In this document: positions 26,162 to 35,733 of the stretch, piece after piece
Position numbering within the stretch: position 1 is the stretch's first letter
Layout: each line of letters starts with the position of its first letter
DNA from: an uncultured Prevotella sp.
Lineage (GTDB): Bacteria; Bacteroidota; Bacteroidia; Bacteroidales; Bacteroidaceae
Direction of reading: 5' to 3'
Length of the DNA: 64,000 bases
Assembly: GCA_946415755.1 (NCBI GenBank)
Contig: CAMKTS010000019.1
Coordinates: 1-64,000 of the forward strand
Notes under the pieces: model-generated
Told to the model about the DNA's origin: nothing
The model's input: only the letters and a program-made list of their open reading frames with translations
Database searches by the model: none
Made by a program: the position numbers and the translations under genes

Positions 26162-29100
26162 ATGAGCAAGAGATTTGCCGAACACAAAGGCTTGAATTTG
26201 ATGCAGACGAATGATGACGTGCTGCAGATGTGGAAGGAGAAAAATGTCTTCTGGCGCTCCGTGACGGAGAGGGAAGGTTGTCCGCAATTTGTATTCTTCG
26301 AGGGTCCTCCATCGGCCAATGGTCACCCCGGAATCCATCACGTGCTGGCTCGCAGCATCAAGGACACCTTCAACCGCTACAAGACGATGCAGGGCTTCCA
26401 GGTAAAGCGTAAGGCCGGTTGGGACACCCATGGACTGCCCGTAGAGTTGGGCGTCGAGAAGGAGTTGGGCATCACCAAGGCCGACATCGACAATAAGGAG
26501 AGCGATAAGTATATCTCGACGGAGGACTACAACAAGAAGTGTCGCGAGAACGTGATGATGTACACCCAGGAGTGGCGTGACCTGACGGAGAAGATGGGTT
26601 ATTTCGTTGACCTCGACAATCCCTACATCACCTACGACAACAAGTATATCGAGACGCTGTGGTGGCTGCTGAAGCAGTTCTACAAGAAGGGCTTGCTCTA
26701 CAAGGGTTACACCATCCAGCCATACTCACCAGCCGCAGGTACGGGCCTGTCGAGCCACGAGTTGAACCAGCCCGGTTGCTATCGTGACGTGAAGGACACC
26801 ACATGTACCGCCCAGTTTAAGATGAAGACCCCGAAGCCGGAGATGACCAAGTGGGGTACACCATACTTCCTCGCATGGACGACGACACCGTGGACACTGG
26901 CTGCCAACTCAGCCCTCTGCGTAGGTCCGAAGATTGACTATGTGGCCGTAGAGACCTACAATCCATACACCGCCGACAAAGTCACGCTGGTTCTGGCCGA
27001 AGCTCGTCTGAATGCCTATTTGCCCGCTGAGGGAGCCATTACGGATGGAGGCGAGATGCCTGAATACAAGAAAGGGGAGAAACTGATTCCCTATCGCATC
27101 ATAGCCCGCTATAAAGGTATCGACCTCGTTGGTATGGAGTATGAGCAGCTGATGCCTGCTATCAAGCCTATGGGCGACGCCTTCAAGGTGATTTCCGGCG
27201 ACTACGTGACTACTGAGGATGGTGCCGGTATCGTACATATCGCTCCCAACTTTGGTGCCGACGATGCCTTCGTGGCCAAGAAAGCTGGTATCTGCCCTAT
27301 AGTACTGATTGACAAGAAGGGTGCTGAGCGTCCCGTGGTCGACCTGCAGGGTAAGTACTTTGTCATCGAAGATCTCGACGAAAAATTCGTCGAGCACTAT
27401 GTCAACAAGGACGAATGGAACAAGTTTGCAGGCCGTTACGTGAAGAATGCCTACGACGAGACGCTGACCGATAAGGACGAGACGCTGGATATCTCCATCT
27501 GCATGGATCTGAAGGCTCAGAACAAGGTGTTCAAGATTGAGAAGCATGTGCATAACTACCCACATTGCTGGCGTACCGACAAACCCGTATTGTACTATCC
27601 CTTGGACAGCTGGTTTATCAAGTCGTCGGCTTGCAAGAATCGCATGAGCGAGCTTAACAAAACCATCAATTGGCAGCCTGAATCAACCGGTACTGGCCGC
27701 TTTGGCAACTGGCTCGATAACCTGAACGACTGGAACCTCTCGCGTTCGCGCTTCTGGGGCACACCGCTGCCTATCTGGCGCTCGGAGGATGGCGAGGAAA
27801 TCTGCATCGGTTCGGTAGAAGAGCTTTATAACGAGATGGAGAAGGCCGTTGAGGCAGGCTTCATGAAGTCGAATCTGCTGAAGGATCAGGGTTTTGTGCC
27901 TGGCGATATGAGCAAGGAGAACTACGACAAGATAGACCTGCACCGTCCATACGTGGATTATATCGTGCTCTGCTCGGCATCGGGTAAACCCATGAAGCGC
28001 GAGAGCGACCTGATTGACGTGTGGTTCGACTCAGGCTCCATGCCCTACGCGCAGGTACACTATCCGTTCGAAAATGCCGATCTCATCGACAAGCGCATTG
28101 CCTTCCCCTGCGACTTTATCAACGAGGGTGTCGACCAGACCCGTGGCTGGTTCTTCACGTTGCACGCCATCGCTACTATGATATTTGATAGTGTTGCCTT
28201 TAAGAACGTGATTTCCAGCGGTTTAGTGCTCGATGCTAAAGGAAATAAAATGTCGAAGCATGTGGGCAATGTGGTGAATCCGTTCGACATGATTGGCAAG
28301 TACGGTTCTGATGCCGTGCGCCTGTATATGATGACGAATTCGGAGCCTTGGGACAACCTGAAGTTCGACCCGGAGGGTGTGGCCGAAATCAGCCGTAAGT
28401 TCTTTGGCACCTTATATAATACGTACTCGCTCTTTGCGATGTATGCAAATGTAGACAACTTCGACCCGCAGACCCCGCAGATTCCCGTCAGCGAGCGTCC
28501 TGAGTTCGACCGTTGGATACTGTCGTGTCTGAACTCGCTGGTACAGGGTGTTCAGCAGGAGATGGATGGCTACGATCCCACACGTGCCGGTCGACTCATC
28601 GATGCCTTCGTGGATGAAGACCTCTCGAACTGGTATGTCCGCCTGAATAAGAAACGCTTCTGGGGCAAGGAGATGGACAACGATAAGCTGGCTGCCTATC
28701 AGACCTTGTACGAGTGCCTGATGACCATCTCGAAGCTGTTGGCTCCGTTTGCTCCGTTCTTTGCCGACCAGCTGTATAAAGACCTTGGTGGTCAGCTGGA
28801 TAGCGTACACCTTGACAAATTCCCCGCATTCAACGCAGCCCTTGTCAACAAGGATCTTGAGGAACGTATGGCCATTGCCCAGCGTATCACCACCATCGTA
28901 CTCGCCCTGCGCCGTAAGGAGAGCATCAAGGTGAAGCAGCCTCTGCAGACGCTGATGATTCCTCCCGTTGACAATGCCCAGCGTGAGGCTATCGAGACCG
29001 TGAAGCAGATCTTCCTGCAAGAGGTGAACGTGAAAGACGTGAAGTTCGTGGAGGGTGCCGGTATTCTGGTGAAGAAGGTGAAGTGTAACTTCCGCATCAT

Positions 29101-29590
29101 GGGTAAGAAGTTTGGCAAGGACATGAAGGCCGTAGCCGCTGCCGTTGCCGCTATGTCGCAGGAGCAGATTGCTGAGCTGGAGACTAATGGTCGTATTATA
29201 CTGGATATCCCGGAAATTCCGGAGAATTCGGAGATTCTGGTTGAGGATGTCGAAATCATCAGTGAGGACATCCCCGGCTGGCTGGTGGGCAACGAAGGCA
29301 ATCTGACCGTAGCCCTTGATATCACCCTGACCGATGAGTTGCGTGCCGAGGGTATGGCCCGTGAGTTGGTGAACCGCATCCAGAACATCCGTAAGAAGAG
29401 CGGACTGGACATCACCGACCATATCCGTGTGCGCATCGAGCCCAACGAGGCATCGACGAAGGCTGTAGAGGCTTTTGGCGACTATATTGCCCGTCAGGTG
29501 CTGGCCGACGACCTGAAGCTGGAGGCCAACGATGGTCAGACAGTAGAATTTGACGATTTTAAACTGAATATTCAAATAACAAAAATCTAA
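26162..29590 (+). CDS. ileS: Isoleucyl-tRNA synthetase
   Basis: This class Ia synthetase charges tRNA-Ile. The 1142-residue protein has the HIGH-type motif as HPGIHH in PSANGHPGIHHVLARSIKD, the long editing (CP1) domain, DVWFDSGSMPYAQ, and the KMSKH motif in GNKMSKHVGNVVNPFD. The anticodon-binding region is helical (NWYVRLNKKRFW). It is of the longer type used by Bacteroidetes, about 1100-1150 residues. A gene for a DksA-like protein follows after 5 bases and lspA after that. Confidence 0.96.
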   Translation: MSKRFAEHKGLNLMQTNDDVLQMWKEKNVFWRSVTEREGCPQFVFFEGPPSANGHPGIHHVLARSIKDTFNRYKTMQGFQVKRKAGWDTHGLPVELGVEKELGITKADIDNKESDKYISTEDYNKKCRENVMMYTQEWRDLTEKMGYFVDLDNPYITYDNKYIETLWWLLKQFYKKGLLYKGYTIQPYSPAAGTGLSSHELNQPGCYRDVKDTTCTAQFKMKTPKPEMTKWGTPYFLAWTTTPWTLAANSALCVGPKIDYVAVETYNPYTADKVTLVLAEARLNAYLPAEGAITDGGEMPEYKKGEKLIPYRIIARYKGIDLVGMEYEQLMPAIKPMGDAFKVISGDYVTTEDGAGIVHIAPNFGADDAFVAKKAGICPIVLIDKKGAERPVVDLQGKYFVIEDLDEKFVEHYVNKDEWNKFAGRYVKNAYDETLTDKDETLDISICMDLKAQNKVFKIEKHVHNYPHCWRTDKPVLYYPLDSWFIKSSACKNRMSELNKTINWQPESTGTGRFGNWLDNLNDWNLSRSRFWGTPLPIWRSEDGEEICIGSVEELYNEMEKAVEAGFMKSNLLKDQGFVPGDMSKENYDKIDLHRPYVDYIVLCSASGKPMKRESDLIDVWFDSGSMPYAQVHYPFENADLIDKRIAFPCDFINEGVDQTRGWFFTLHAIATMIFDSVAFKNVISSGLVLDAKGNKMSKHVGNVVNPFDMIGKYGSDAVRLYMMTNSEPWDNLKFDPEGVAEISRKFFGTLYNTYSLFAMYANVDNFDPQTPQIPVSERPEFDRWILSCLNSLVQGVQQEMDGYDPTRAGRLIDAFVDEDLSNWYVRLNKKRFWGKEMDNDKLAAYQTLYECLMTISKLLAPFAPFFADQLYKDLGGQLDSVHLDKFPAFNAALVNKDLEERMAIAQRITTIVLALRRKESIKVKQPLQTLMIPPVDNAQREAIETVKQIFLQEVNVKDVKFVEGAGILVKKVKCNFRIMGKKFGKDMKAVAAAVAAMSQEQIAELETNGRIILDIPEIPENSEILVEDVEIISEDIPGWLVGNEGNLTVALDITLTDELRAEGMARELVNRIQNIRKKSGLDITDHIRVRIEPNEASTKAVEAFGDYIARQVLADDLKLEANDGQTVEFDDFKLNIQITKI

Positions 29591-29595
29591 AAAAG

Positions 29596-29979
29596 ATGGC
29601 AGAAAAAACACGTTACTCAGACGAGGAGCTCGAGGAGTTCCGTGAGATTATCAACGAAAAACTGGCTTTGGCCAAGCGTGACTACGACCAGATGATGAAC
29701 GTCTTGATGAACAAAGACTCTAACGATGTGGATGACACCTCTCCCACTTACAAGGCATTGGAAGAGGGCAGTGCCACTCAGTCGAAAGAAGAACTGATTC
29801 AGATGGCTTCCCGTCAGCAGAAATTCATACAGGGCCTGAAAGCCGCCTTGGTACGCATTGAGAACAAGACCTACGGCGTTGACCGTATCACTGGCAAACT
29901 CATTCCCAAGGAGCGTCTGCGTGCCGTACCCCATGCTACACTGAGCGTGGAGTCGAAACAGCAGCAGAATAGCAAATAA
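29596..29979 (+). CDS. TraR/DksA-like protein without zinc-finger cysteines
   Basis: The 127-residue protein has a long N-terminal coiled coil (about 8-85, EEFREIINEKLALAKRDYDQ) and the family C-terminus TYGVDRITGKLIPKERLRAV followed by PHATLS. Relatives bind the RNA polymerase secondary channel. Classical DksA uses four zinc cysteines. The Bacteroidetes type usually keeps about one (GICRVTGKLI). Here that position is Asp (GVDRITGKLI) and no cysteine is present at all, so it cannot hold zinc in the usual way. It lies between ileS and lspA. Confidence 0.8.
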   Translation: MAEKTRYSDEELEEFREIINEKLALAKRDYDQMMNVLMNKDSNDVDDTSPTYKALEEGSATQSKEELIQMASRQQKFIQGLKAALVRIENKTYGVDRITGKLIPKERLRAVPHATLSVESKQQQNSK

Positions 29980-29985
29980 GACCCG

Positions 29986-30642
29986 ATGGAGAAGAAGGGC
30001 ATAGCACAACGCGGATGGCTCGCTGCAACTGTCGTAGCCATCATACTCATCGTAGACCAAGCCATTAAGATATGGGTAAAGACCCACATGGCTTTGCACG
30101 AACAGATTGAAATACTGTCGTGGTTTAAGCTCGTGTTCATCGAGAACAACGGAATGGCCTACGGAATGGAGTTTGGCTCGAAGCTTGTACTGAGCCTCTT
30201 CCGTATTGTGGCTGTCGGAATCCTGTCGTATTACATCGTCAAGCAGGTAAGAAAACAGGCACGATGGGGATATATCCTATGTCTCTCGATGGTACTGGCA
30301 GGAGCTGCCGGTAACATTATCGACTCTATGTTCTACGGCCTGATGTTCAACGGCTCGTCAGAATATTATGTCAGCTATTTTGTACCCTTCGGCACCGGCT
30401 ATGCACCGTTCCTGATGGGTAAGGTGGTGGATATGTTCTACTTCCCGCTCATCGTCACTACGTGGCCCGAATGGGTCCCCTGGGTGGGGGATGAACCGTA
30501 TATCTTTTTCTCTCCCATCTTCAACTTTGCCGACTCGGCCATCTCGGTGGCCGTTGTGCTACTGCTGCTCTTCTACCGAAAGGAAATCAGCGAAATCAGT
30601 TTCAAGAAGGAACAACAAGCCCCATCTGCCGATGAAGCATAG
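29986..30642 (+). CDS. lspA: Lipoprotein signal peptidase
   Basis: LspA cleaves diacylated prolipoproteins in the inner membrane. The 218-residue protein has the first-helix DQAIKIWVK, the IENNGMAYGM motif, and the two catalytic aspartates in AGAAGNIIDSMFYG and FNFADSAISVA. It is longer than enterobacterial LspA because of an extra periplasmic segment (about 110-160), as is usual in Bacteroidetes. The 3' end overlaps the DUF4296 gene start by 11 bases. It serves the many lipoproteins in this window. Confidence 0.94.
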   Translation: MEKKGIAQRGWLAATVVAIILIVDQAIKIWVKTHMALHEQIEILSWFKLVFIENNGMAYGMEFGSKLVLSLFRIVAVGILSYYIVKQVRKQARWGYILCLSMVLAGAAGNIIDSMFYGLMFNGSSEYYVSYFVPFGTGYAPFLMGKVVDMFYFPLIVTTWPEWVPWVGDEPYIFFSPIFNFADSAISVAVVLLLLFYRKEISEISFKKEQQAPSADEA

Positions 30643-31603
30643 CCTGACGGTCATAATAGCAACAGTGCTGCTCCTGGCGGCATGCAAGCCAACCATTCCG
30701 AGCCAGTATATCCAGCCAGATGAAATGGAGCAGCTGCTCTACGACTACCATGTAGCCCAGGCCATGGCTCGTAGTGCGGGTGGCAGCAATGCCGACTACT
30801 TGCGGGTGACCTATTTCCATACGGTTCTGAAGAAGCACAACCTGACGGAGGCAGAGTTTGACTCGTCGCTGGTGTACTACTATTCGCGAGTAGACTACTT
30901 GGAACCCATCTATGCCCATGTGAACGAACGCCTTCAGAAGGATGCAAGGGCATTGGGAGCACAAACGAGCAGCATCCAGCAGTATTCGCAGTACGGAGAA
31001 ACGGGAGATACTGCCAACATCTGGAACGGAGTCACTGATATGTTGCTGGTGTCACGCCCCATTATGAACCGCTTCGACTTTAGCTTCAAGGCCGACACCA
31101 CTTTCCGGTTGGGCGACTCTTTCATGCTACAGTTCATGGCCGAGTATATCTGTCCTACCGGTTCAAAAGATGCCGTAGTTTGCATTGTCACCAAATACGA
31201 GGGCGACAGTATCCTGCAAACCGTCAACCACGTCTCGGTACCCGGTCTGTCGCAGATTCGCGTGCCGGCCAACAACGAGAAAGCCTTGAAGGAAATGAGC
31301 GGCTATATCTACCTGAACGAGGCCAGGGAAGGCCCCGCCTCAGAGTCTCGCCTGCTGATGTTTATCAGTCAACTGCAACTCATCAGGTTCCACAGCAAGG
31401 AAATCATACAAGCCAATGAAACAGCAAGAACAGACAGCCTTAAGACGGATAGCGTGCAACGAAGTGATCACTCCGGAGGGGAAAAGCCTGACACGCTACG
31501 TCGTAGAGTGCTCGGAAGAAGGGCTGGTGGAACGCCTCCTCCCGCTACTTTGCGAGACCCCAAGAACCGAATGGCTGACGGGCCAAATCTTATTAAGAAA
31601 TGA
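30632..31603 (+). CDS. DUF4296 domain lipoprotein
   Basis: The product (323 residues from ATG 30632) has lipobox LLAAC (Cys18). The DUF4296 region (about 28-115) shows PDEMEQLLYDYHVAQAMARS and FHTVLKKHNLTEAEFDSSLV. A second beta-rich part extends to about residue 258 (SQLQLIRFHSKE). The final 60 residues are Arg/Pro/Gly-rich and are read from DNA that also encodes the next gene in another frame, so this tail is probably not conserved. The start overlaps lspA. Confidence 0.75.
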   Translation: MKHSLTVIIATVLLLAACKPTIPSQYIQPDEMEQLLYDYHVAQAMARSAGGSNADYLRVTYFHTVLKKHNLTEAEFDSSLVYYYSRVDYLEPIYAHVNERLQKDARALGAQTSSIQQYSQYGETGDTANIWNGVTDMLLVSRPIMNRFDFSFKADTTFRLGDSFMLQFMAEYICPTGSKDAVVCIVTKYEGDSILQTVNHVSVPGLSQIRVPANNEKALKEMSGYIYLNEAREGPASESRLLMFISQLQLIRFHSKEIIQANETARTDSLKTDSVQRSDHSGGEKPDTLRRRVLGRRAGGTPPPATLRDPKNRMADGPNLIKK

Positions 31604-31652
31604 GAGCGGGCGCACACGTGCCTATTATCAGGGAAAACCATTAATTAAATAA
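31416..31652 (+). CDS. Small conserved-looking protein overlapping the DUF4296 gene
   Basis: The product has 78 residues, with ITPEGKSLTRYVVECSEEGL and PRTEWLTGQILLRNES. It resembles the short stand-alone proteins of Bacteroidetes with a TPEG...VVE...TEWL...I.L pattern, of unknown function. It begins 188 bases before the end of the DUF4296 gene in the +1 frame. Its sequence looks more natural than the overlapping tail of that gene, which suggests that this frame is the constrained one. Confidence 0.6.
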   Translation: MKQQEQTALRRIACNEVITPEGKSLTRYVVECSEEGLVERLLPLLCETPRTEWLTGQILLRNESGRTRAYYQGKPLIK

Positions 31653-31662
31653 TGAAAGAACT

Positions 31663-32976
31663 ATGAATCTGAAAGTACGATTAGCTATCATGAGCTTTTT
31701 GGAGTTCGCCGTGTGGGGTGCATATCTTACATGTATGGGAAACTATCTGGGCATAGCAGGATTGGGAGACAGGATATCCTGGTTTTATGCCATTCAGGGA
31801 TTTGTAAGCATTTTCATGCCCACCCTGATGGGTATAGTGGCCGATAAGTATATACAGCCGCAGCGACTGTTAGGGCTTTGCCATCTGCTGGCTGGTGCCT
31901 TTATGCTTGGTTGCTGGTGGATGGGCGTTCAGGCTGGATTTGGCAACGAACTGACGAATAAGGCGGCCTTCGTGACATTCTATACGTTGAGTGTGGGATT
32001 CTTCATGCCGACCATCGCATTGTCGAATACGGCTGCCTTTACTATGCTGAAGAACAAGGGGATGGATACCGTCAAAGATTTCCCACCCATTCGTGTGCTG
32101 GGAACCATCGGCTTCATCGCCACCATGTGGTTTGTCAACTGTGCCGTATGGGACGATGGCGGTTTCTCGCTGACCATTGCAAACAATCCCCACAAGTTCC
32201 AGTACACCTATATGCAGTTCTTCGTGTCGGGTATTCTCAGCTTGGTGCTTTTCCTCTATTGCTTCACACTTCCCGAATGTAAGCTTGAGAAGAAGGAGGA
32301 GAAAGTATCGCTCGTCGAGAGTCTTGGACTCAATGCCTTCAAGCTGTTTAAGCATCGTCAGATGGCCTTGTTCTTTGTGTTCTCGGCATTGTTGGGTATG
32401 TGTCTGCAAGTCACCAACGGATTTGCAGGCCCGTTCCTCACCAGTTTCAATGCCAGTCCTGATCCGGCTATTGCCGACTCATTTGCTGCCGACAATGCCA
32501 CGCTGCTCACCTCGATTTCTCAGATCAGCGAGGCCTTGTGCATTCTTTTGATCCCTTTCTTCCTGAAGCGCTTCGGCATCAAGATCGTCATGCTGATGTC
32601 GATGTTTGCATGGGTGTTCCGTTTCGGGTTCTTCGGTATCGGTAGTCCCACGATGCCGGGCGTCATTTTCTTCGTCCTTTCGTGCATTGTTTATGGTGTC
32701 GCCTTTGATTTCTTCAATGTCTCGGGCGGTATCTTTGTCGACCAGGTGTGCGAGCCGCGTGTCAAGGCCTCTGCACAAGGGTTGTTTATGATGATGACCA
32801 ATGGCATCGGTGCCACCGTTGGTACGCTGACTGCCGGTGAGATAGTAAACAGCTATTGTTCTTGGCAAGACGGATACCTGGTAGGCGACTGGCAGTCGTG
32901 CTGGTTCGTCTTTGCCGGCTTCGCACTCGTCATTGGCATTGCATTTGCGTTGGTGTTCAAACCTGAAACGAAATAG
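31663..32976 (+). CDS. MFS nucleoside transporter (NupG-like)
   Basis: The 437-residue protein has 12 predicted transmembrane helices and the nucleoside:H+ symporter signatures MSFLEFAVWGAYLTCMGNYL at the start and MGIVADKYIQPQRLLG in the first cytoplasmic loop. Bacteroidetes members are similar to NupG/XapB and import purine or pyrimidine nucleosides. It starts 10 bases after the small protein gene and is followed one base later by rsmE, so the unrelated genes are packed into one transcript. Confidence 0.85.
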   Translation: MNLKVRLAIMSFLEFAVWGAYLTCMGNYLGIAGLGDRISWFYAIQGFVSIFMPTLMGIVADKYIQPQRLLGLCHLLAGAFMLGCWWMGVQAGFGNELTNKAAFVTFYTLSVGFFMPTIALSNTAAFTMLKNKGMDTVKDFPPIRVLGTIGFIATMWFVNCAVWDDGGFSLTIANNPHKFQYTYMQFFVSGILSLVLFLYCFTLPECKLEKKEEKVSLVESLGLNAFKLFKHRQMALFFVFSALLGMCLQVTNGFAGPFLTSFNASPDPAIADSFAADNATLLTSISQISEALCILLIPFFLKRFGIKIVMLMSMFAWVFRFGFFGIGSPTMPGVIFFVLSCIVYGVAFDFFNVSGGIFVDQVCEPRVKASAQGLFMMMTNGIGATVGTLTAGEIVNSYCSWQDGYLVGDWQSCWFVFAGFALVIGIAFALVFKPETK

Positions 32977-32977
32977 G

Positions 32978-33706
32978 ATGGAAGAGATGAAGGAAATCAG
33001 GTTCTTCTATGTTCCGGAGGCAGAAAACCGTACGGAGTTGCCTGCCGAAGAAGCGATGCATGCCCTGCGGGTACTCAGGCTTCAGGCTGGTGATGAGATG
33101 GTGCTGGCCGATGGAGATGGCAACTTCTATCGTGCCGAAGTGACGCTGGCTCATACGCATCATTGCTGCTATGAAATCAAGGAGAAGATGCCTCAGGAGC
33201 GCCAGTGGCCGGGACATGTACATCTGGCCATTGCTCCGACTAAAATGATGGAGCGTATGGAGTGGATGATAGAGAAGGCGGTGGAAATCGGTGTAGATGA
33301 AATATCTTTCCTCAATTGTCAGTTCTCTGAACGCAGGATAGTCAAGATGCCGCGTGCCATGAAGATAGCCGTAGCGGCCCTCAAGCAGAGCCGGAAGGCG
33401 TGGATGCCGCTGTTGCACGAGGTGCAGCCGTTTGCCGACTTCATCAGCCAGCCACTGCCAGCGCGAAAATACATTGCCCATTGCTATGAGGAAGTCGCGC
33501 GTACCTATTTATATGATGAGCTGCGCAAACCATCGGCCGATGAAGATGCCGTCGTGCTGATCGGACCTGAGGGTGATTTCTCGATAGACGAGGTGAGGAG
33601 TGCAGTAGCCAACGGATGGACATCGGTACATCTCGGAGAAAGCCGTTTGCGTACGGAAACGGCAGGTCTTGCAGCAATAATGATGATACAACTAAGCAAA
33701 AAGTAA
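32978..33706 (+). CDS. rsmE: 16S rRNA m3U1498 methyltransferase RsmE
   Basis: RsmE is a SPOUT methyltransferase that modifies U1498 of 16S rRNA. The 242-residue protein has the N-terminal PUA-like part (EEAMHALRVLRLQAGDEMVL), HLAIAPTKMMERMEWMIEKA, and the knot motifs VVLIGPEGDFSIDEV and VHLGESRLRTETAGLAAI. The ATG at 32978 is one base after the stop of the transporter gene. ATG 32987 is also possible. Confidence 0.93.
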   Translation: MEEMKEIRFFYVPEAENRTELPAEEAMHALRVLRLQAGDEMVLADGDGNFYRAEVTLAHTHHCCYEIKEKMPQERQWPGHVHLAIAPTKMMERMEWMIEKAVEIGVDEISFLNCQFSERRIVKMPRAMKIAVAALKQSRKAWMPLLHEVQPFADFISQPLPARKYIAHCYEEVARTYLYDELRKPSADEDAVVLIGPEGDFSIDEVRSAVANGWTSVHLGESRLRTETAGLAAIMMIQLSKK

Positions 33707-33743
33707 GAGTAACTATTAAAGACAAAAACTAAATACACTTGTT

Positions 33744-35057
33744 ATGTTGAATAAAGAAGAGTATTGGCAGCCGGAACTGGAAACCATGCCGCGTGAGGCA
33801 CTGGAGAAGCTGCAAGTAGAGAAATTGAGAAAGTCGATAGCCGTGGCCCTCAAGTCACCGTTCTATGGCAAGCGTCTTGGTGAACTCGGCATTACGCCCG
33901 AAAGTATTCAAACCGTCAGCGACATCCGTAAGATACCGTTCACTACCAAGCAGGATCTGCGTGATAACTATCCCTTTGGCTTAGTGGGTGGTGACTTGAA
34001 GGATGCTATCCGTATCCACTCCACCAGTGGTACTACTGGTCATCCGACGGTCGTCACCTATTCGCGCCACGACATCGACTCGTGGGCCAATATGATTGCC
34101 CGTGATATGTATATGGTGGGATGCCGCGACACGGATGTGTTCCAGAACTCAAGCGGTTACGGTATGTTTACGGGGGGTCTCGGATTCCAGTATGGTGCCG
34201 AGAAGCTGGGAGCCACCACCGTTCCTGCTGCCGCCGGAAATTCCAAGCGTCAGATCATGTTCATCAAGGACTTCGGCACTACCTGTCTCCACGCCATTCC
34301 TTCCTACGCCATCCGTCTGGCAGAAGTATTCCAGGAGGAGGGTGTCGATCCCCGAAGCACCAAGCTCCGCACGCTGTTTATTGGTGCCGAGCCACATACA
34401 GAGGAGCAGCGCAGACGCATCGAGCGACTGCTTGGAGTTAAGGCCTATAACTCGTTTGGTATGACCGAGATGAACGGCCCCGGTGTGGCCTTCGAGTGCA
34501 AGGAACAGTGTGGCATGCACCTCTGGGAGGATAACTACATTATTGAAATTGTCGATCCCGATACGTTGGAACCTGTGCCCGATGGTGAGATGGGTGAAAT
34601 GATTCTGACCACTCTCGACCGTACCATGATGCCCGTGTTGCGCTATCGTACCCGTGACCTCACCCGCATCATACCCGGTGAGTGTAAGTGCGGACGTACC
34701 CATCGCCGTATCGACCGTATCAAGGGACGTACCGACGATATGTTCATCATTAAGGGTGTCAACGTATTCCCGATGCAGGTGGAGAAGATTCTCGTACAGT
34801 ATCCTGGCCTGGGCAGCAACTATCTCATCACGCTTGATACCGAGGATGACAACGACATCATGACGGTTGAGGTTGAACTCGACGGTCTGACGACGGATGT
34901 CTATCCCGAACTGCAGAAGATGACCCGCGACATCCAGCGTTCGCTGAAAGATGAGATCCTGCTGACGCCGCGTGTAAAACTGGTTAAGAAGGGTTCTCTG
35001 CCGGTTAGCGAGGGCAAGGCTGTTCGCGTAAAGGATCTCCGTCCGGGAAGAGGATAG
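33744..35057 (+). CDS. paaK: Phenylacetate-CoA ligase family protein
   Basis: The 437-residue adenylate-forming enzyme converts phenylacetate (or a related aryl acid) to its CoA thioester with ATP. Visible marks are the nucleotide-binding HSTSGTTGHPTVVTYS, YNSFGMTEMNGPGVAFECKE, YRTRDLTRIIPGECKCGR with a Cys pair, and the C-terminal lysine region LVKKGSLPVSEGKAVRVKDL. Anaerobic gut Bacteroidales often carry such genes next to indolepyruvate oxidoreductase; that is not the case here, so the true acid is uncertain. DUF3256 follows. Confidence 0.88.
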   Translation: MLNKEEYWQPELETMPREALEKLQVEKLRKSIAVALKSPFYGKRLGELGITPESIQTVSDIRKIPFTTKQDLRDNYPFGLVGGDLKDAIRIHSTSGTTGHPTVVTYSRHDIDSWANMIARDMYMVGCRDTDVFQNSSGYGMFTGGLGFQYGAEKLGATTVPAAAGNSKRQIMFIKDFGTTCLHAIPSYAIRLAEVFQEEGVDPRSTKLRTLFIGAEPHTEEQRRRIERLLGVKAYNSFGMTEMNGPGVAFECKEQCGMHLWEDNYIIEIVDPDTLEPVPDGEMGEMILTTLDRTMMPVLRYRTRDLTRIIPGECKCGRTHRRIDRIKGRTDDMFIIKGVNVFPMQVEKILVQYPGLGSNYLITLDTEDDNDIMTVEVELDGLTTDVYPELQKMTRDIQRSLKDEILLTPRVKLVKKGSLPVSEGKAVRVKDLRPGRG

Positions 35058-35104
35058 GATTTTTAGAAACCAGAACGTTTAGAGCAAGAACCTACGTTGA
35101 CGCA

Positions 35105-35665
35105 ATGAGGACTGTTCTTTTGCTATTGCCTTTGCTGACGGCCCTGGGGGCTTCATCGCAAACTAGGATGCGCGAGCTGTTCCGGCAGATGCCTGACAGC
35201 ATCGTGCCCTACCTGACAGTCAACAACCGCCTGGACTTCATCGATTTCATCGACAGTCACTTGAAGGCAGAGGTGCAGAATGCCCTTGACGGCCGAAGCA
35301 GGATGACCTTGCTTACCGACTCGGCGCTCTCCATCACGCTGAACGAGGCATCTCTTCTCGACATGCGACTGTTCAGTCTGACGGAATCTGCAGATAGTGT
35401 TCGTGAGGTCATCTGTCTGGTACGTACCTATGGACGTGAACAGCAGGAGAGTACGGTGGAGTTTTATCAGACTGACTGGCTTCCGCTGCCTGTTACCCGT
35501 TTTATGTCACTCCCCCATTGGATGTTTACCGCCAAGTTTGATGGCGATACGCCTACGCTGACGCTGACACTAAAGAACAGTTTCGAACGTCCTGCCTCAG
35601 AAGAACAAAAAACACATGAAGATGTATTAATAATTCTAAAATGGAATGGCAAAAATTTTAAGTAA
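35105..35665 (+). CDS. DUF3256 family exported protein
   Basis: The 186-residue protein has a signal peptide (cut near ASSQ, residue 19) and the DUF3256 pattern REL..QMPDSIVPYLT, then LDFIDFIDS, and the repeated TLLTDSALSITLNEAS region. The family is restricted to Bacteroidetes and of unknown function; it is expected in the periplasm. It follows paaK after a gap of 47 bases. A candidate promoter and a terminator lie downstream. Confidence 0.8.
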   Translation: MRTVLLLLPLLTALGASSQTRMRELFRQMPDSIVPYLTVNNRLDFIDFIDSHLKAEVQNALDGRSRMTLLTDSALSITLNEASLLDMRLFSLTESADSVREVICLVRTYGREQQESTVEFYQTDWLPLPVTRFMSLPHWMFTAKFDGDTPTLTLTLKNSFERPASEEQKTHEDVLIILKWNGKNFK

Positions 35666-35699
35666 AGTTAAAATGTCGCCCTGAAGAAAATGAAAAGTA

Positions 35700-35728
35700 T
35701 TGGAATACAATTATTTTTCCTATATTTG
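35700..35728 (+). promoter_or_regulatory. Orphan promoter downstream of DUF3256
   Basis: TTG (35700-35702) and TATATTTG (35721-35728) with an 18-base spacer fit the Bacteroidetes pattern. No plus-strand gene follows, only a terminator 45 bases on, which suggests a small transcript. Confidence 0.4.
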
Positions 35729-35733
35729 CAATG

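Noticed and set aside
28412..29611. 399-codon frame antisense to ileS
   Set aside because: It mirrors the codon pattern of ileS and lacks any recognisable domain.
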